Assembly: GCF_023156195.1 (NCBI RefSeq)
Contig: NZ_JAKUKA010000001.1
Coordinates: forward strand, 744,001 to 808,000
Direction: 5' to 3'
From: Chitinophaga sedimenti
Lineage (GTDB): Bacteria; Bacteroidota; Bacteroidia; Chitinophagales; Chitinophagaceae
Length of the DNA stretch: 64,000 nt
This document shows positions 52,463 to 61,914 of the stretch, one piece after another. Positions within the stretch are counted from its first letter, which is position 1, and the number at the start of each line of letters is the position of its first letter. The translations under genes were made by a program, and so were the position numbers. A model generated the notes under the pieces. That model was not told the DNA's origin, did no database searches, and worked only from the letters and a program-made list of their open reading frames with translations.

Positions 52463-53105
52463 TTACTGTTCAAACTCGTCGATTTCGCGCAGGGTGACCA
52501 GTGCTTTGCGGATCGGTGCCATTTCCCGGCCACGGAGAATGAAGCGGCGAAACCATGGTTTGTCTACATTTTGGTAGTTCAGGTGGCGATAACACCATAT
52601 GCCCGCCCAGGTGAAAAGTAGCACAATGATCACGTAGATGATGCCGGTTATGCGTTCCTGTGGGGTAAACATAACGGGGTCATCTGGAAACTGACGAATA
52701 CCGGCAGTTGTACGAGCAGTATCCGGCCGATCTGCAGGCTCGATGCTTCCAGCCGTGCCAGCTTCCGTTGTGTTTCTACTACGTTGTCGCTGTTGTTTAC
52801 TTCCCGGAGCAGTGACATGTGATAAATGTATACACCGACCGCTACCGCGGAAACAATCCAGTGAATACCGGCCGATATCACGAAAAAGATCTTTTCCCAG
52901 CTAAGGGAATAACGGATAAGGAAGCCAACGAACGCCAGCCATATACATCCAAAAATGACGCCCACCAATTTAATGTTGTACAAGGGCCGCAGTACAGATT
53001 GCACTTTTTGCAGTTGTATCGCTTTTACTAGTTGCATGTTAAGCGCGAGGGTACGCTCCAGCTTCCGGTCGTAGGCTGCCCATATTTTTTAAGCGCTTCG
53101 TCCAT
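52463..53105 (-). CDS. Membrane protein of ECF sigma operon (two frameshifts)
   Basis: About 213 residues. MDEALKK at 53105 continues, after a slip in the A-run near 53090, as WAAYDRKLERTLALNMQLVKAIQLQKVQSVLRPLYNIK. Helices follow at LVGVIFGCIWLAFVGFLI, FFVISAGIHWIVSAVAVGVYIY and, after a second slip near 52680 (C-run), GIIYVIIVLLFTWAGIWCY. The C-terminus is basic then acidic (TLREIDEFEQ). It follows the sigma gene by 56 bp, the place where an anti-sigma factor is expected, but it lacks a recognisable FecR or zinc-type anti-sigma domain. It is a candidate regulator of that sigma factor. Confidence 0.65.
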
Positions 53106-53161
53106 GTTGTTACAGTTTAATCGGGTTTACTATCGTTCGTTTTCGTATGCCTGTTTATTAA

Positions 53162-53664
53162 TTATTCGCTATCCGCAAACTTTTGCCGCAGCTTTTGTTT
53201 AATGCGGCCAACCTTCGTTCCTACGTTGCTTTCAGAAATGCCAAGTATATCCGCCATTTCCGCATGTGTTTTTTCGTCCAGGTATAGTAACATTAACGCG
53301 CGCTCCAGTTCCGGCAATCCCTGTATGAATTGCTGCAGTAACGCAAGTTGGTGTTGGGTTGCATCCGGCTCCGGAGGGCCGTCCGCTATTTCCAGCAGGT
53401 GTTCGGCCGGGGCAGGGCGCGGGTTTCTTTTTTCTTTTCGATAGAAAGAAATAGCTGTATTTAATGCCACGCGATACATCCGGTGCTGAACTTTACACCT
53501 AGTTCTATTTGTTGAAAAGACTTCCAAAGCTGGTAAATGATCTCCTGCGCCAGGTCTTCCCGGTCGTCCTGGTTTTGACAATAGGAATGGCAGATTTTGT
53601 AAATGATCCGCTTATTGCCATTGATTAGCTGGAGAAAGGCCTCATCGCCCGCTTGTTTGTTCAT
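53162..53664 (-). CDS. ECF RNA polymerase sigma factor (one frameshift)
   Basis: About 167 residues. Region 2 is LINGNKRIIYKICHSYCQNQDDREDLAQEIIYQLWKSF (the DREDLAQEI core-binding stretch), and region 4 is LPELERALMLLYLDEKTHAEMADILGISESNVGTKVGRIKQKLRQ (HTH). A base is missing near 53490 where FSTWMYRVALNTAISFYRK is expected. It directs polymerase to a specific promoter set in response to an envelope or environmental signal. It heads a minus-strand unit with the membrane protein, the hydrophobic peptide and the sRNA array. Confidence 0.9.
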
Positions 53665-53754
53665 GTCGTATTATTAGTCGCAGGAAATACCGGAAAATCA
53701 CAGTATCGGGGAAATATTTTTGATGGGCTGTCCCAAATATAGAACTTAGTGGCC

Positions 53755-54780
53755 ATGAGGCTTAAAGTATTTGGTCAACACCCGCGCGGCACTTCCATGA
53801 CGCGCATCCAATCTTCTCCTAACTACCGCGAGGGAAAATTTCATAATCTGACGCATTCGCCGTTGATGAAAGACGGCTTCTCCGTCCGCGCGATGTGGGG
53901 ATTTTTTTACGGCTAAAAATACCCGCCCGCCAGGGCCGTTGCCTTCCGTTAAACGTAATCTCCTGCACCCGGCTCCCGGTCAAACGGAACTCACCTGGTT
54001 CGGTCACTCTTCCTATTTAATTCAATCCAACGGCCTTAATATCCTGGTAGACCCGGTGTTCAGCCGTCATGCTTCCCCGTGCCGGTTGCCGGTAGGAGCT
54101 TTGACGGCGCCAATGTATATGCGGCTGCAGACATGCCGGCTATCGACCTGCTTGTTATTACGCATGATCACTACGATCACATGGATTACGATACCATCCG
54201 CGCACTCCTCCCGAAAGTAAAAATGGCCTGTACCTCGCTCGGCGTAGGGGCCCACCTGCAATACTGGGGCATACCAAAGGAAAAGGTGTTGGAATTCGAC
54301 TGGTGGGAAACGCAGCAGGTTAATCCGCTGGTAACGCTTACCGCCACGCCTGCACGACATTTCTCCGGCCGCGCCGTCCGCAGTAACCGCACGCTGTGGA
54401 GCGCGTTCGTGCTGCAACTACCCGGTATAAACATCTTCATCGGCGGCGATAGTGGCTATGGTGATCATTTCACGGAGATAGGGGCGCGGTTCGGTCCTTT
54501 CAGCCTGGCTTTGCTGGAATGTGGCCAGTATAATGAACGCTGGCCCTATATCCATATGATGCCTGAAGAAACCATACAGGCGGCCATCGATCTTAAAGCT
54601 GAGGTATTGATGCCCGTACACTGGGGTAAATTCGCACTGTCGTTACACACCTGGGATGAGCCCATTAACCGCGCAACGGCCAGCGCCGCACAACGCAATG
54701 TAAGGGTAACAACGCCCCGGATCGGTGAGGCCGTGATTATCGGACATCATTATCCAAAGGAGCCCTGGTGGAAATGGTAA
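53755..54780 (+). CDS. MBL-fold metallo-hydrolase, UlaG/NAPE-PLD-like
   Basis: About 341 residues in three frame segments, beginning MRLKVFGQHPRGTSM at 53755. The metal site is VITHDHYDHMDYDT (HxHxDH), with further ligands in ATPARHFSGRA, FIGGDSGYGDHF and LMPVHWGKF. TELTWFGHSSYLIQSNGLNILVDPVF is the conserved opening of the UlaG-like group that includes N-acyl-phosphatidylethanolamine phospholipase D. Breaks lie in the T7 run near 53902 and near 54078 (HASP/VPVAGRSFDGA). It is a cytoplasmic or membrane-associated hydrolase of unknown substrate. Confidence 0.87.
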
Positions 54781-54834
54781 GCAGCTGCGTTGTGGCAAAG
54801 TAATTGATGCATTGCCGTGACTAATAGCGATCTT

Positions 54835-56142
54835 ATGAAACTTTCACTTCCCATTTTAGGTACCGGATTCAGTTTAATGATGATGGCCTGCGGCGGAGGC
54901 ACCAGACCGGCCAATACAGACACATTAGCACAAACAACGCAAGGCGATTCGCTGCCAGCGCCTTCCAAGTCGATGAACAAATTCAGCAAAGTAATCGGCT
55001 GGGAGAGTGGCAAAACGCCCGTAGCCCCAGAAGGCTTTACGGTAGCAAAGTTTGCAGATGGATTCAATAATCCGCGCTGGATTTACGTAATGCCGAATGG
55101 CGACATCCTTGTCGCGGAAGCATCTACCAAACCCAAAGTAAAAGAGAAGATGGCCGCCGTGGCCTCTGGCAAAGCAAAGTCCCAGAACCTCGGTAACAGT
55201 GCCGACCGCATCACATTGCTGCGCGATACCAATGGCGACGGCGTTCCCGATTCCCGCAATACATTCCTGGCCAACCTCAACCAGCCTTTCGGCATGCTAA
55301 TGTTGCATAGTAATTTCTACGTGGCGAATACGGATGGCCTCCTGATGTACCCCTACAAAGAGAATGCTAACACCATCAGCGGCGAAGGCAAAAAGATACT
55401 GGAATTGCCGGCCGGCGGTTATAACAACCACTGGACGCGCAACCTGCTGGCGGCCAAAGACGGAAAACATATATACGTATCCGTTGGTTCGGGCAGTAAT
55501 GTGGCCGAACATGGCCTGGAGAACGAAGTGCGCCGCGCTAATATTCTCGAGATCAACCCGGATGGTACCGGTGAAAGGGTATATGCATCGGGATTGCGCA
55601 ATCCCGTGGGCATGGACTGGGCGCCTGGCTCAAACGTGCTGTGGACGGCTGTGAACGAACGCGATGAACTCGGCGACGAGTTGGTACCCGATTATATCAC
55701 CGGGGTGAAGGAAGGCGGCTTTTATGGCTGGCCTTATTCCTATTTTGGTCAGCATGCAGATCCGCGGATGAAAGGTGATGGCAAAGACCTGGTGGCAAAG
55801 GCCATTGTGCCGGACGTGCCGCTGGGGGCACATACGGCGTCGTTAGGACTGGCATTTTACACGGGTGAGGCCTTTCCGGATAAATACCAGAACGGTGCGT
55901 TTGTGGGGCAGCACGGCTCCCGGAATCGCTCGGCGTTGTCGGGGTACAAAGTGGTATTTGTGCCCTTTTCCGGCGGCAAACCATCCGGTGAACCGGAAGA
56001 TTTCTTAACCGGTTTTATTGCAGATAATGATAAAGGCGAAGTGTATGGCCGTCCGGTGGGTGTAGCAGTGGCAAAAGACGGCTCGTTGCTGGTAGCGGAC
56101 GACGCATCCAACACCATCTGGCGGGTGACTTATAAAAAATGA
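54835..56142 (+). CDS. Sorbosone/PQQ-dependent sugar dehydrogenase-like lipoprotein
   Basis: Intact, 435 residues from MKLSLPILGTGFSLMMMACGGG, a lipoprotein signal (the ATG at 54817 adds six residues). The body is a six-bladed beta-propeller typical of the soluble glucose/L-sorbosone dehydrogenase family: GFTVAKFADGFNNPRWIYVMPNGDILVAE, GLRNPVGMDWAPGSNVLWTAVNERDELGDELVPDYIT, GFYGWPYSYFGQ and FVGQHGSRNRSALSGYKVVFVPF. PQQ use is known for some members but cannot be shown here. It would oxidise sugars in the periplasm. Confidence 0.85.
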   Translation: MKLSLPILGTGFSLMMMACGGGTRPANTDTLAQTTQGDSLPAPSKSMNKFSKVIGWESGKTPVAPEGFTVAKFADGFNNPRWIYVMPNGDILVAEASTKPKVKEKMAAVASGKAKSQNLGNSADRITLLRDTNGDGVPDSRNTFLANLNQPFGMLMLHSNFYVANTDGLLMYPYKENANTISGEGKKILELPAGGYNNHWTRNLLAAKDGKHIYVSVGSGSNVAEHGLENEVRRANILEINPDGTGERVYASGLRNPVGMDWAPGSNVLWTAVNERDELGDELVPDYITGVKEGGFYGWPYSYFGQHADPRMKGDGKDLVAKAIVPDVPLGAHTASLGLAFYTGEAFPDKYQNGAFVGQHGSRNRSALSGYKVVFVPFSGGKPSGEPEDFLTGFIADNDKGEVYGRPVGVAVAKDGSLLVADDASNTIWRVTYKK

Positions 56143-56230
56143 TTTTTATTAACCGTACAAAGAGACGCCGTATCTTCCCGCAAGGGGAGATGCGGTGTAC
56201 TATTTCAGCCCCTTTTGTAATTTGCATATT

Positions 56231-58257
56231 ATGTTGAGCAGATATTTCGTCGTTATTGTTTTTTTATTGGCGCCAGGCAAATTGTTGGCGCAGCAACCGG
56301 ATACCGCGCAATTGCGGGAGGTGGTAATATCGGCTTATCCCGGTAGCCAGCCGCTGGTATCGCTGCCCGCATCGGCCGCGGTGATCGGTGAGCGGCAGTT
56401 GCAAATGCAGCCAGGCAATACGCTGGTACCGGCGCTTAACACCGTACCGGGCATCCGTATGGAAGAACGTTCGCCGGGAAGCTACCGGCTGTCTATACGC
56501 GGCAGCCTGTTGCGTTCACCCTTTGGCATTCGCAACGTGAAAGTATACATGGATGAAATGCCGCTTACGGATGCGGGTGGCAATAGTTACCTCAACCTGG
56601 CCGACCCCGGGGCTGTGCAAAGTATAGAAGTATTGAAGGGACCGGACGGCAGCCTGTTCGGCGCCAACTCCGGTGGTGTGGTATTGCTGCGGCCTTTCGC
56701 CATGCGCGATAGCAGTGGGGCATCGTTCGGGATACAGGGAGGCTCTTATGGCGCTTTCCAGGAAAGGGCCGGCTGGAACGGCCAGTGGGGGCGTTTCAGT
56801 TCAAAGCTTTACCAGGCCTGGCAACAGGGCGACGGCTACCGCGATAACAGCCGGATGCGCCGCCTGTACCTGCAATCCCTCCAGCAATGGCGGTATAACG
56901 AAACCAACAGTCTTAAATTCCTCGCTTTTTACAGCGATCTGGGATACCGTACGCCCGGCGGACTCAATGCCGCGCAGGCGGCCGCTGATCCCCGCGGGCA
57001 AGACCGGCTACCGCTACCTTGCCCGGGGCTGTGGACCAGCGTGCCGGTATTTATAACCGTACTTTCCAGGCCGGACTGGTACACGAATCGAACTTTGCGC
57101 CGCATTTAAAACATGTGATAGCGGTGAGCGGGGCGAACACGCATTTCGAAAACCCATTCATCACCAATTACGAAGCGCGTGATGAAAACACCGGCGCGGT
57201 TAGAACGTATTTTTCATTGCATGATAAAGCGCTTGGCAGTACCTACCTGGATTGGAACCTGGGACTGGAATGGCAGCAAACCGGATCCGATATTACGAAC
57301 TATGGTAATCGTGCGGGCAAACGGGATACCGTACAGGCATCGGATTACATTGCGGCAAGACAGCAGTTTTATTTTACACGTTTCACCTTCCGCTTTCCTT
57401 TTAATCTGACGTTGGAAGCTGCTACCAGCCTAAACTATTTCAGGTATGATTTCCGGAATGATAGTACAGCCTCGCAAACCCGCCGCTTTTCGCCGCAGTT
57501 GATGCCCAGGCTGGCGCTCTCTTACCGCGTCAATACGCAAATGGCGATACGCACCTCTGTGAGCCGTGGATACTCGCCGCCCGCCACGGCGGAAGTGCGG
57601 GCCTCCGATAATGTGATCAATACTGCATTGCAGGCGGAGAATGGCTGGAACTACGAATTAGGTTTCCGCGCAGGTGGCGCTCGCTACTGGATAGATGCGA
57701 GCATATTTCAATACCGGTTGCAGGATGCAATCGTTCGCCGCCTCCGCGACGATGGCACCGAATTTTTCACCAATGCCGGCGGCACGAAGCAGAACGGATT
57801 AGAGTTACAAGGTATGCTTTGGTTGCTGCGTCCATCGGCCAAAGGTTTTATCCGCGGTGTGCAGTTGACAGCAGCTTTTACCTGGAGTGACTTTACCTTC
57901 CGTGACTACAAAAGCGGGAACGATAATTTTTCCGGGAAACAAATGACCGGGGTGCCGAAACACGTGTTGGTGACAGGCTTGCTCGTGCAGCTGCCGGAGC
58001 GTATTTACCTGTTTGCACAACATAATTTTACAGAGAAATTACCGCTGAATGATGCCAATACCGCGTTCGCGGACAGCTATCATTTGCTGCAGGCGAAGGT
58101 GGGATGGAGCTTCCGCAACCTGTCGGTGTATGCGGGAGCCGATAATCTGTTAAATGTGTATTACAGTCTGGGCAACGATTTAAACGCCCTGGGACAGCGT
58201 TATTATAATTCGGCGCCGGAACGGAATTACTATGCGGGGATCTCGTACCGCTGGTAA
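56231..58257 (+). CDS. TonB-dependent receptor (one frameshift)
   Basis: About 675 residues. A signal peptide (MLSRYFVVIVFLLAPGKLLAQ) precedes a plug domain (LREVVISAYPGSQPL, GNTLVPALNTVPGIRMEERSPGSYRLSIRGS, VQSIEVLKGPDGSLFGANSGGVVLL) and a 22-strand barrel ending GISYRW with a terminal aromatic. A slip near 57000 hides the TATLPGAVDQRAGIYNRTFQAG block that marks the siderophore-type FepA/FhuA-like group. No SusD partner or N-terminal carboxypeptidase-like repeat is present, so metal-chelate rather than glycan uptake is more likely. Confidence 0.88.
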
Positions 58258-58282
58258 TTCGTCAACATAAAGGAAAATCAGG

Positions 58283-58307
58283 AAGCTCCCATAACGGGGG
58301 CTTTTTT
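58283..58307 (+). terminator. Intrinsic terminator after the TonB receptor
   Basis: AAGCTCCC (58283-58290) pairs with GGGGGCTT (58296-58303) with one wobble, inside a T-run. Confidence 0.8.
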
Positions 58308-58457
58308 ACGGGCAGCAATGTACGCTGAGGGGAGCGGTAAGAAGCGTATCCGTAGATACACGGGTTTTAGTAAATAGGTGCCATTACAGAAATGGCGATC
58401 AACATCGCGGTGCAATTTTGCAGCATCTCGAATCATCTGTCTAAAACCTCGAAAGAA

Positions 58458-59665
58458 ATGAAAAAGATGTTAAGAAGCCTTGCGGTGATGTTGACCGCGG
58501 CTACGCTGTTTTCCTGCAGCGACAAAGACAAAAAGACGATAATCCCAATCCAGGCGGCCCCGGAAATAATACGCAGCCGGAGATTATCGACAAACCTGTC
58601 AGCGAAACGCGTACGCTGACTGATCGCGTGGCTGATCCTGCGGTGCCGGATTACCTGGTGACGAGGGATGTAGCGGTGACGGCGCAACTCGTGGTGCAAC
58701 CCGGTGTAATGGTGGCTTTTGAAGATAATGCCCGGCTGGATATCAACGAACAGGGCAGCATTGTGGCCAAGGGTACGGACGAAAAACGGATTGTATTTAC
58801 CGGCAAGCGCAAAGTACGCGGCAGCTGGAAGGGAATCGTGATTTACAGCCCCAACGCCAACAACCTGCTGGAGAATGTGGATATCCAATATGGGGGTGGT
58901 TATGTAACCCTCAACGGGCTTAAAGCGGGACTGACCTTATTCGGCGTCGGAAAGTCGAAAGTGACCATCAACAAAACGAAGATCTCTGAGAGTGGCGGTT
59001 ATGGCATTCACGCGGCTGCGGGCGCTGTGCTGAACGGCTTTAGCACCAATAATATCAGCAACAACACGGAGGCGGCGATTTTTATGACAGCCGACAACCT
59101 CGCACGCATCGATAACCAGACCGTCTTTTCCGGTAATGGTAAAGATGTGGTGGAGCTGGGGCCCACGATTATCGAGGGCAACATGGAAACTGTATGGGAT
59201 ACGCTGCAAAACAATGTTCCGTATCGATTTAACGGTGATTTAACGATCAAATCGCCGCTGCGCCTCAAGCCCGGGGTTATCATCGAAATGGGCAACGATG
59301 CCACCATCGATATCGATGCTGCTGCTTACATCAAAGCGGAAGGTACCGCATTACGTCCGATCGTGATCCGCGGTGCACAGCCAGTGGCGGGCCATTGGCG
59401 GGGACTTCGCAGCTTTTCGACCAGTGCTGCCAATGAGCTGAATTACGTGCATATCAGCGACGGTGGCAGTAAAGCATTAACATCCACCTGGAAAGCTAAT
59501 GTGGCTGTAACCGGCCAGGGATCCAGGATGCAGATTAAGAATTGTACAATCGCCAGGAGTGCCGGTTATGGCATTTTCGTTTCCTACAATTCGGCGGTAA
59601 ACGCCGATGCCGCCACGGTTAACTCATTTGTGGCCAATGAGTTGGGGACGCTCAAACATGAATAA
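58458..59665 (+). CDS. Parallel beta-helix lipoprotein (frameshifted)
   Basis: About 402 residues from MKKMLRSLAVMLTAATLFSCSDKDKK (lipobox Cys). A break near 58550 separates the signal from the body, where NPGGPGNNTQPEIIDKPVSETRTLTD is expected. The body has two similar halves: one with LVVQPGVMVAFEDNARLDINEQGSIVAKGT...SWKGI and another with LRLKPGVIIEMGNDATIDIDAAAYIKAEGT...HWRGL, each followed by right-handed beta-helix coils (SGGYGIHAAAGAV, SAGYGIFVSYNSAV). This is an internal duplication. It is a surface or periplasmic protein, probably carbohydrate-binding or adhesive; no catalytic residues are evident. Confidence 0.75.
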
Positions 59666-59687
59666 ATGATCTTGATGATCTGCTCTG

Positions 59688-59723
59688 AAAAAGCGCCGGA
59701 ACCCGCGAGGGACGGCGCTTTTT
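59688..59723 (+). terminator. Intrinsic terminator after the beta-helix gene
   Basis: AAAAAGCGCCG (59688-59698) is the perfect reverse complement of CGGCGCTTTTT (59713-59723). Confidence 0.85.
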
Positions 59724-59815
59724 GTATATTTGTAAATGAGTGTGTAAATAATGCCACACTTTGATGTCCGCATTTTCGCTTATGTTTATAGTTTATAAGC
59801 ATGAATTAAACCTGT

Positions 59816-60399
59816 ATGTCAATGAATGTTGTTTTCTCGGACGAGCTCAGGATGGGCACCAAAACCGAGCATGCACAACTGGAGAAGAAACTGGTGTCAA
59901 ACATCAAGAAGATCAGCGCCGTAACGGGTTATACGTCACTACTCAAATTGTTTTATGGCTTTTATCAGCCACTGGAACAGCAGCTTGAACCTTTTCTTAA
60001 CGGAGTTTTGCCAGATTTTGCCGACAGGCGAAAAGCCGAATTTATCCTGCGGGATTTAGCCACTCTGGGAGAGGATAATGCCCATTATGACCTGGCCAGC
60101 GATCTGCCCGATATTCACTCCCGCGCTACAGCATTGGGAGCGGCCTACGTTTTGGAGGGCTCTACATTGGGTGGCGCTATTATTGCCAAAATGATCAGCG
60201 GCCAACTGGGGGTACCTGTCAGCGGCGGTTTTGCTTTTTTACAGGATATGGCGAACGTACGTTGCCGATGTGGGAGCGCTTCCGCGCCAGCCTGAATACC
60301 CTGTCTGGTCAGGACGAGCAGGCCAGCGCCATAGAAGCGGCACGGCAAACTTTCATAAAATTCAATCAATGGGCCGGAAACTATGAGCCAATTCTCTAA
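59816..60399 (+). CDS. bphO: Biliverdin-producing heme oxygenase (one frameshift)
   Basis: About 195 residues. The proximal heme-ligand His is in MGTKTEHAQLEKKL, and the distal-helix region is YVLEGSTLGGAIIAKMI, as in BphO-type heme oxygenases. A slip in the T-run near 60237 diverts the C-terminus; the corrected end is FTGYGERTLPMWERFRASLNTLS...FNQWAGNYEPIL at 60399. It opens heme to biliverdin, the chromophore of the phytochrome whose gene overlaps its 3' end by 17 bp. The start could equally be the ATG at 59822. A TAnnTTTG box lies at 59725-59732. Confidence 0.88.
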
Positions 60400-61897
60400 A
60401 TACGATTCTGAATTCTGCGGCAACCTGCCGATCCATATCATCAATACTATCCAGCGCTATGGGGTGCTGCTCGTCTGGAAGCTGCTTCGTGCCGCATTGT
60501 CCAGGCCAGCGAAAACACAACGGCACTTTTTCCCGCATCTGCCCGCGAAATGGTGGAGCAAGGAGCATTGTCGGCCTGGCTGGAACCTGCGGCCGTAAAA
60601 GAGTTGGAAGCATTTTCCGCTGCAGCTGAAGGCGCTGAAAAAACGGTACTCTGGAAACTTAATGACCAGCATCACCACGTTACCCTGCACATTTCGGGGC
60701 AATTGGTGTTAGTAGAGATAGATATTGAGCCAACGCCGGTAGTCACCTCGTCCTTTACAGACATCTACCAGGGGTTGAAATCGACCATAGTGGCCATTGA
60801 ACAGTGTAGTAACATTGACGAACTGTGCGACGTTACCGCCAGCGAACTAAAGGCCATTGCCGGTTTTGATAAGGTAATGGTCTATTCTTTCGACCCGGAC
60901 TGGAACGGCCTGGTACTGGCCGAAGCGATGGAGCCGGGTATGGAATCCTACCTGGGGTTCACGTTTCCCGCATCGGATATTCCTAAACCCGCGCGTGACC
61001 TGTATCTTCGCAATCCTTACCGCATCATTCCCGACCGTGAGTTTGAGCCGGTAAAATTATACCCGGTAATTAACCCGGTAACCCGCGCGTTTGTGGACCT
61101 GAGTTCCTGCAATCTTCGGGGTGTGGCCGCAGTACACGTGGAATACTTGAAAAACATGCAGGTAACTGCTTCCGTTTCCGTGCGTATCATCAAGGACCGT
61201 CAGTTATGGGGATTGATAGCCTGTCATCACCGTACGCCTAAAAATATTTCGGGACAGATGGCCGCTGTATTCGAGCTGCTGTCGTCCGTGATATCGGCCA
61301 AGGTGGGCGCGCTGGAGCACAAGGCATTCCATGACCTGAACCGCCGCCTGGGCGATTCTTATACCAGGACGATCGGCAACATCTACCAGGATGGTAACCT
61401 GGTACAAACGTTGTTGAACGGAGAACCGAACCTGCTGGATTTGTTTAATGCCAGCGGGGCGATCGTCACCTTTCGCAACGAAGTGCATAGTGTGGGATAC
61501 ACGCCGGACCGCGCGCAACTGGAAGACTTGCTCCTATGGCTGCATCTGAAGGAGTTGCGCAATGTATTTAGCACAGATTCGCTGTCGCGGCAGTACGACA
61601 TCGCCTCGGAATACCGGCAGAAGGCGAGTGGGCTGCTCGTCATCCCGATCAATGCGGCGAAAGATGAATATATCTTGCTGTTCCGCCAGGAGTTTGTGCA
61701 AACCATTAAATGGGGGCAACCCGGAGGAACGCATTTTATTTGAAGAGAACAAACAGATTTACCACCCGCGGCACTCCTTCAAATTGTGGCAGGAGAACGT
61801 AGACGGCTACTCGCGGCCATGGCTGAAGGAAGAAGTAATGGTGGCCGAGAACATGCGAAGCTTTATCTTTGAACAGATCGCTTCGGCTTATAACTAA
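60383..61897 (+). CDS. bphP: Bacteriophytochrome photosensory protein without kinase
   Basis: About 504 residues with the PAS-GAF-PHY order and nothing after it. The biliverdin-binding Cys is residue 12 (DSEFCGNLPIHIINTIQRYGVLLV). The GAF domain has TFPASDIPKPARDLYLRNPYR (DIP motif) and LRGVAAVHVEYLKNM with IACHHRTPK (chromophore-side His). The PHY tongue motif is HPRHSFKLW (PRxSF). Breaks lie near 60475 and 61725. It senses red/far-red light, but with no histidine kinase or other output domain it must signal through a partner, probably the CheB/CheR fusion encoded 17 bp downstream. Confidence 0.92.
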
Positions 61898-61914
61898 TAA
61901 AGAATACACAAGTT

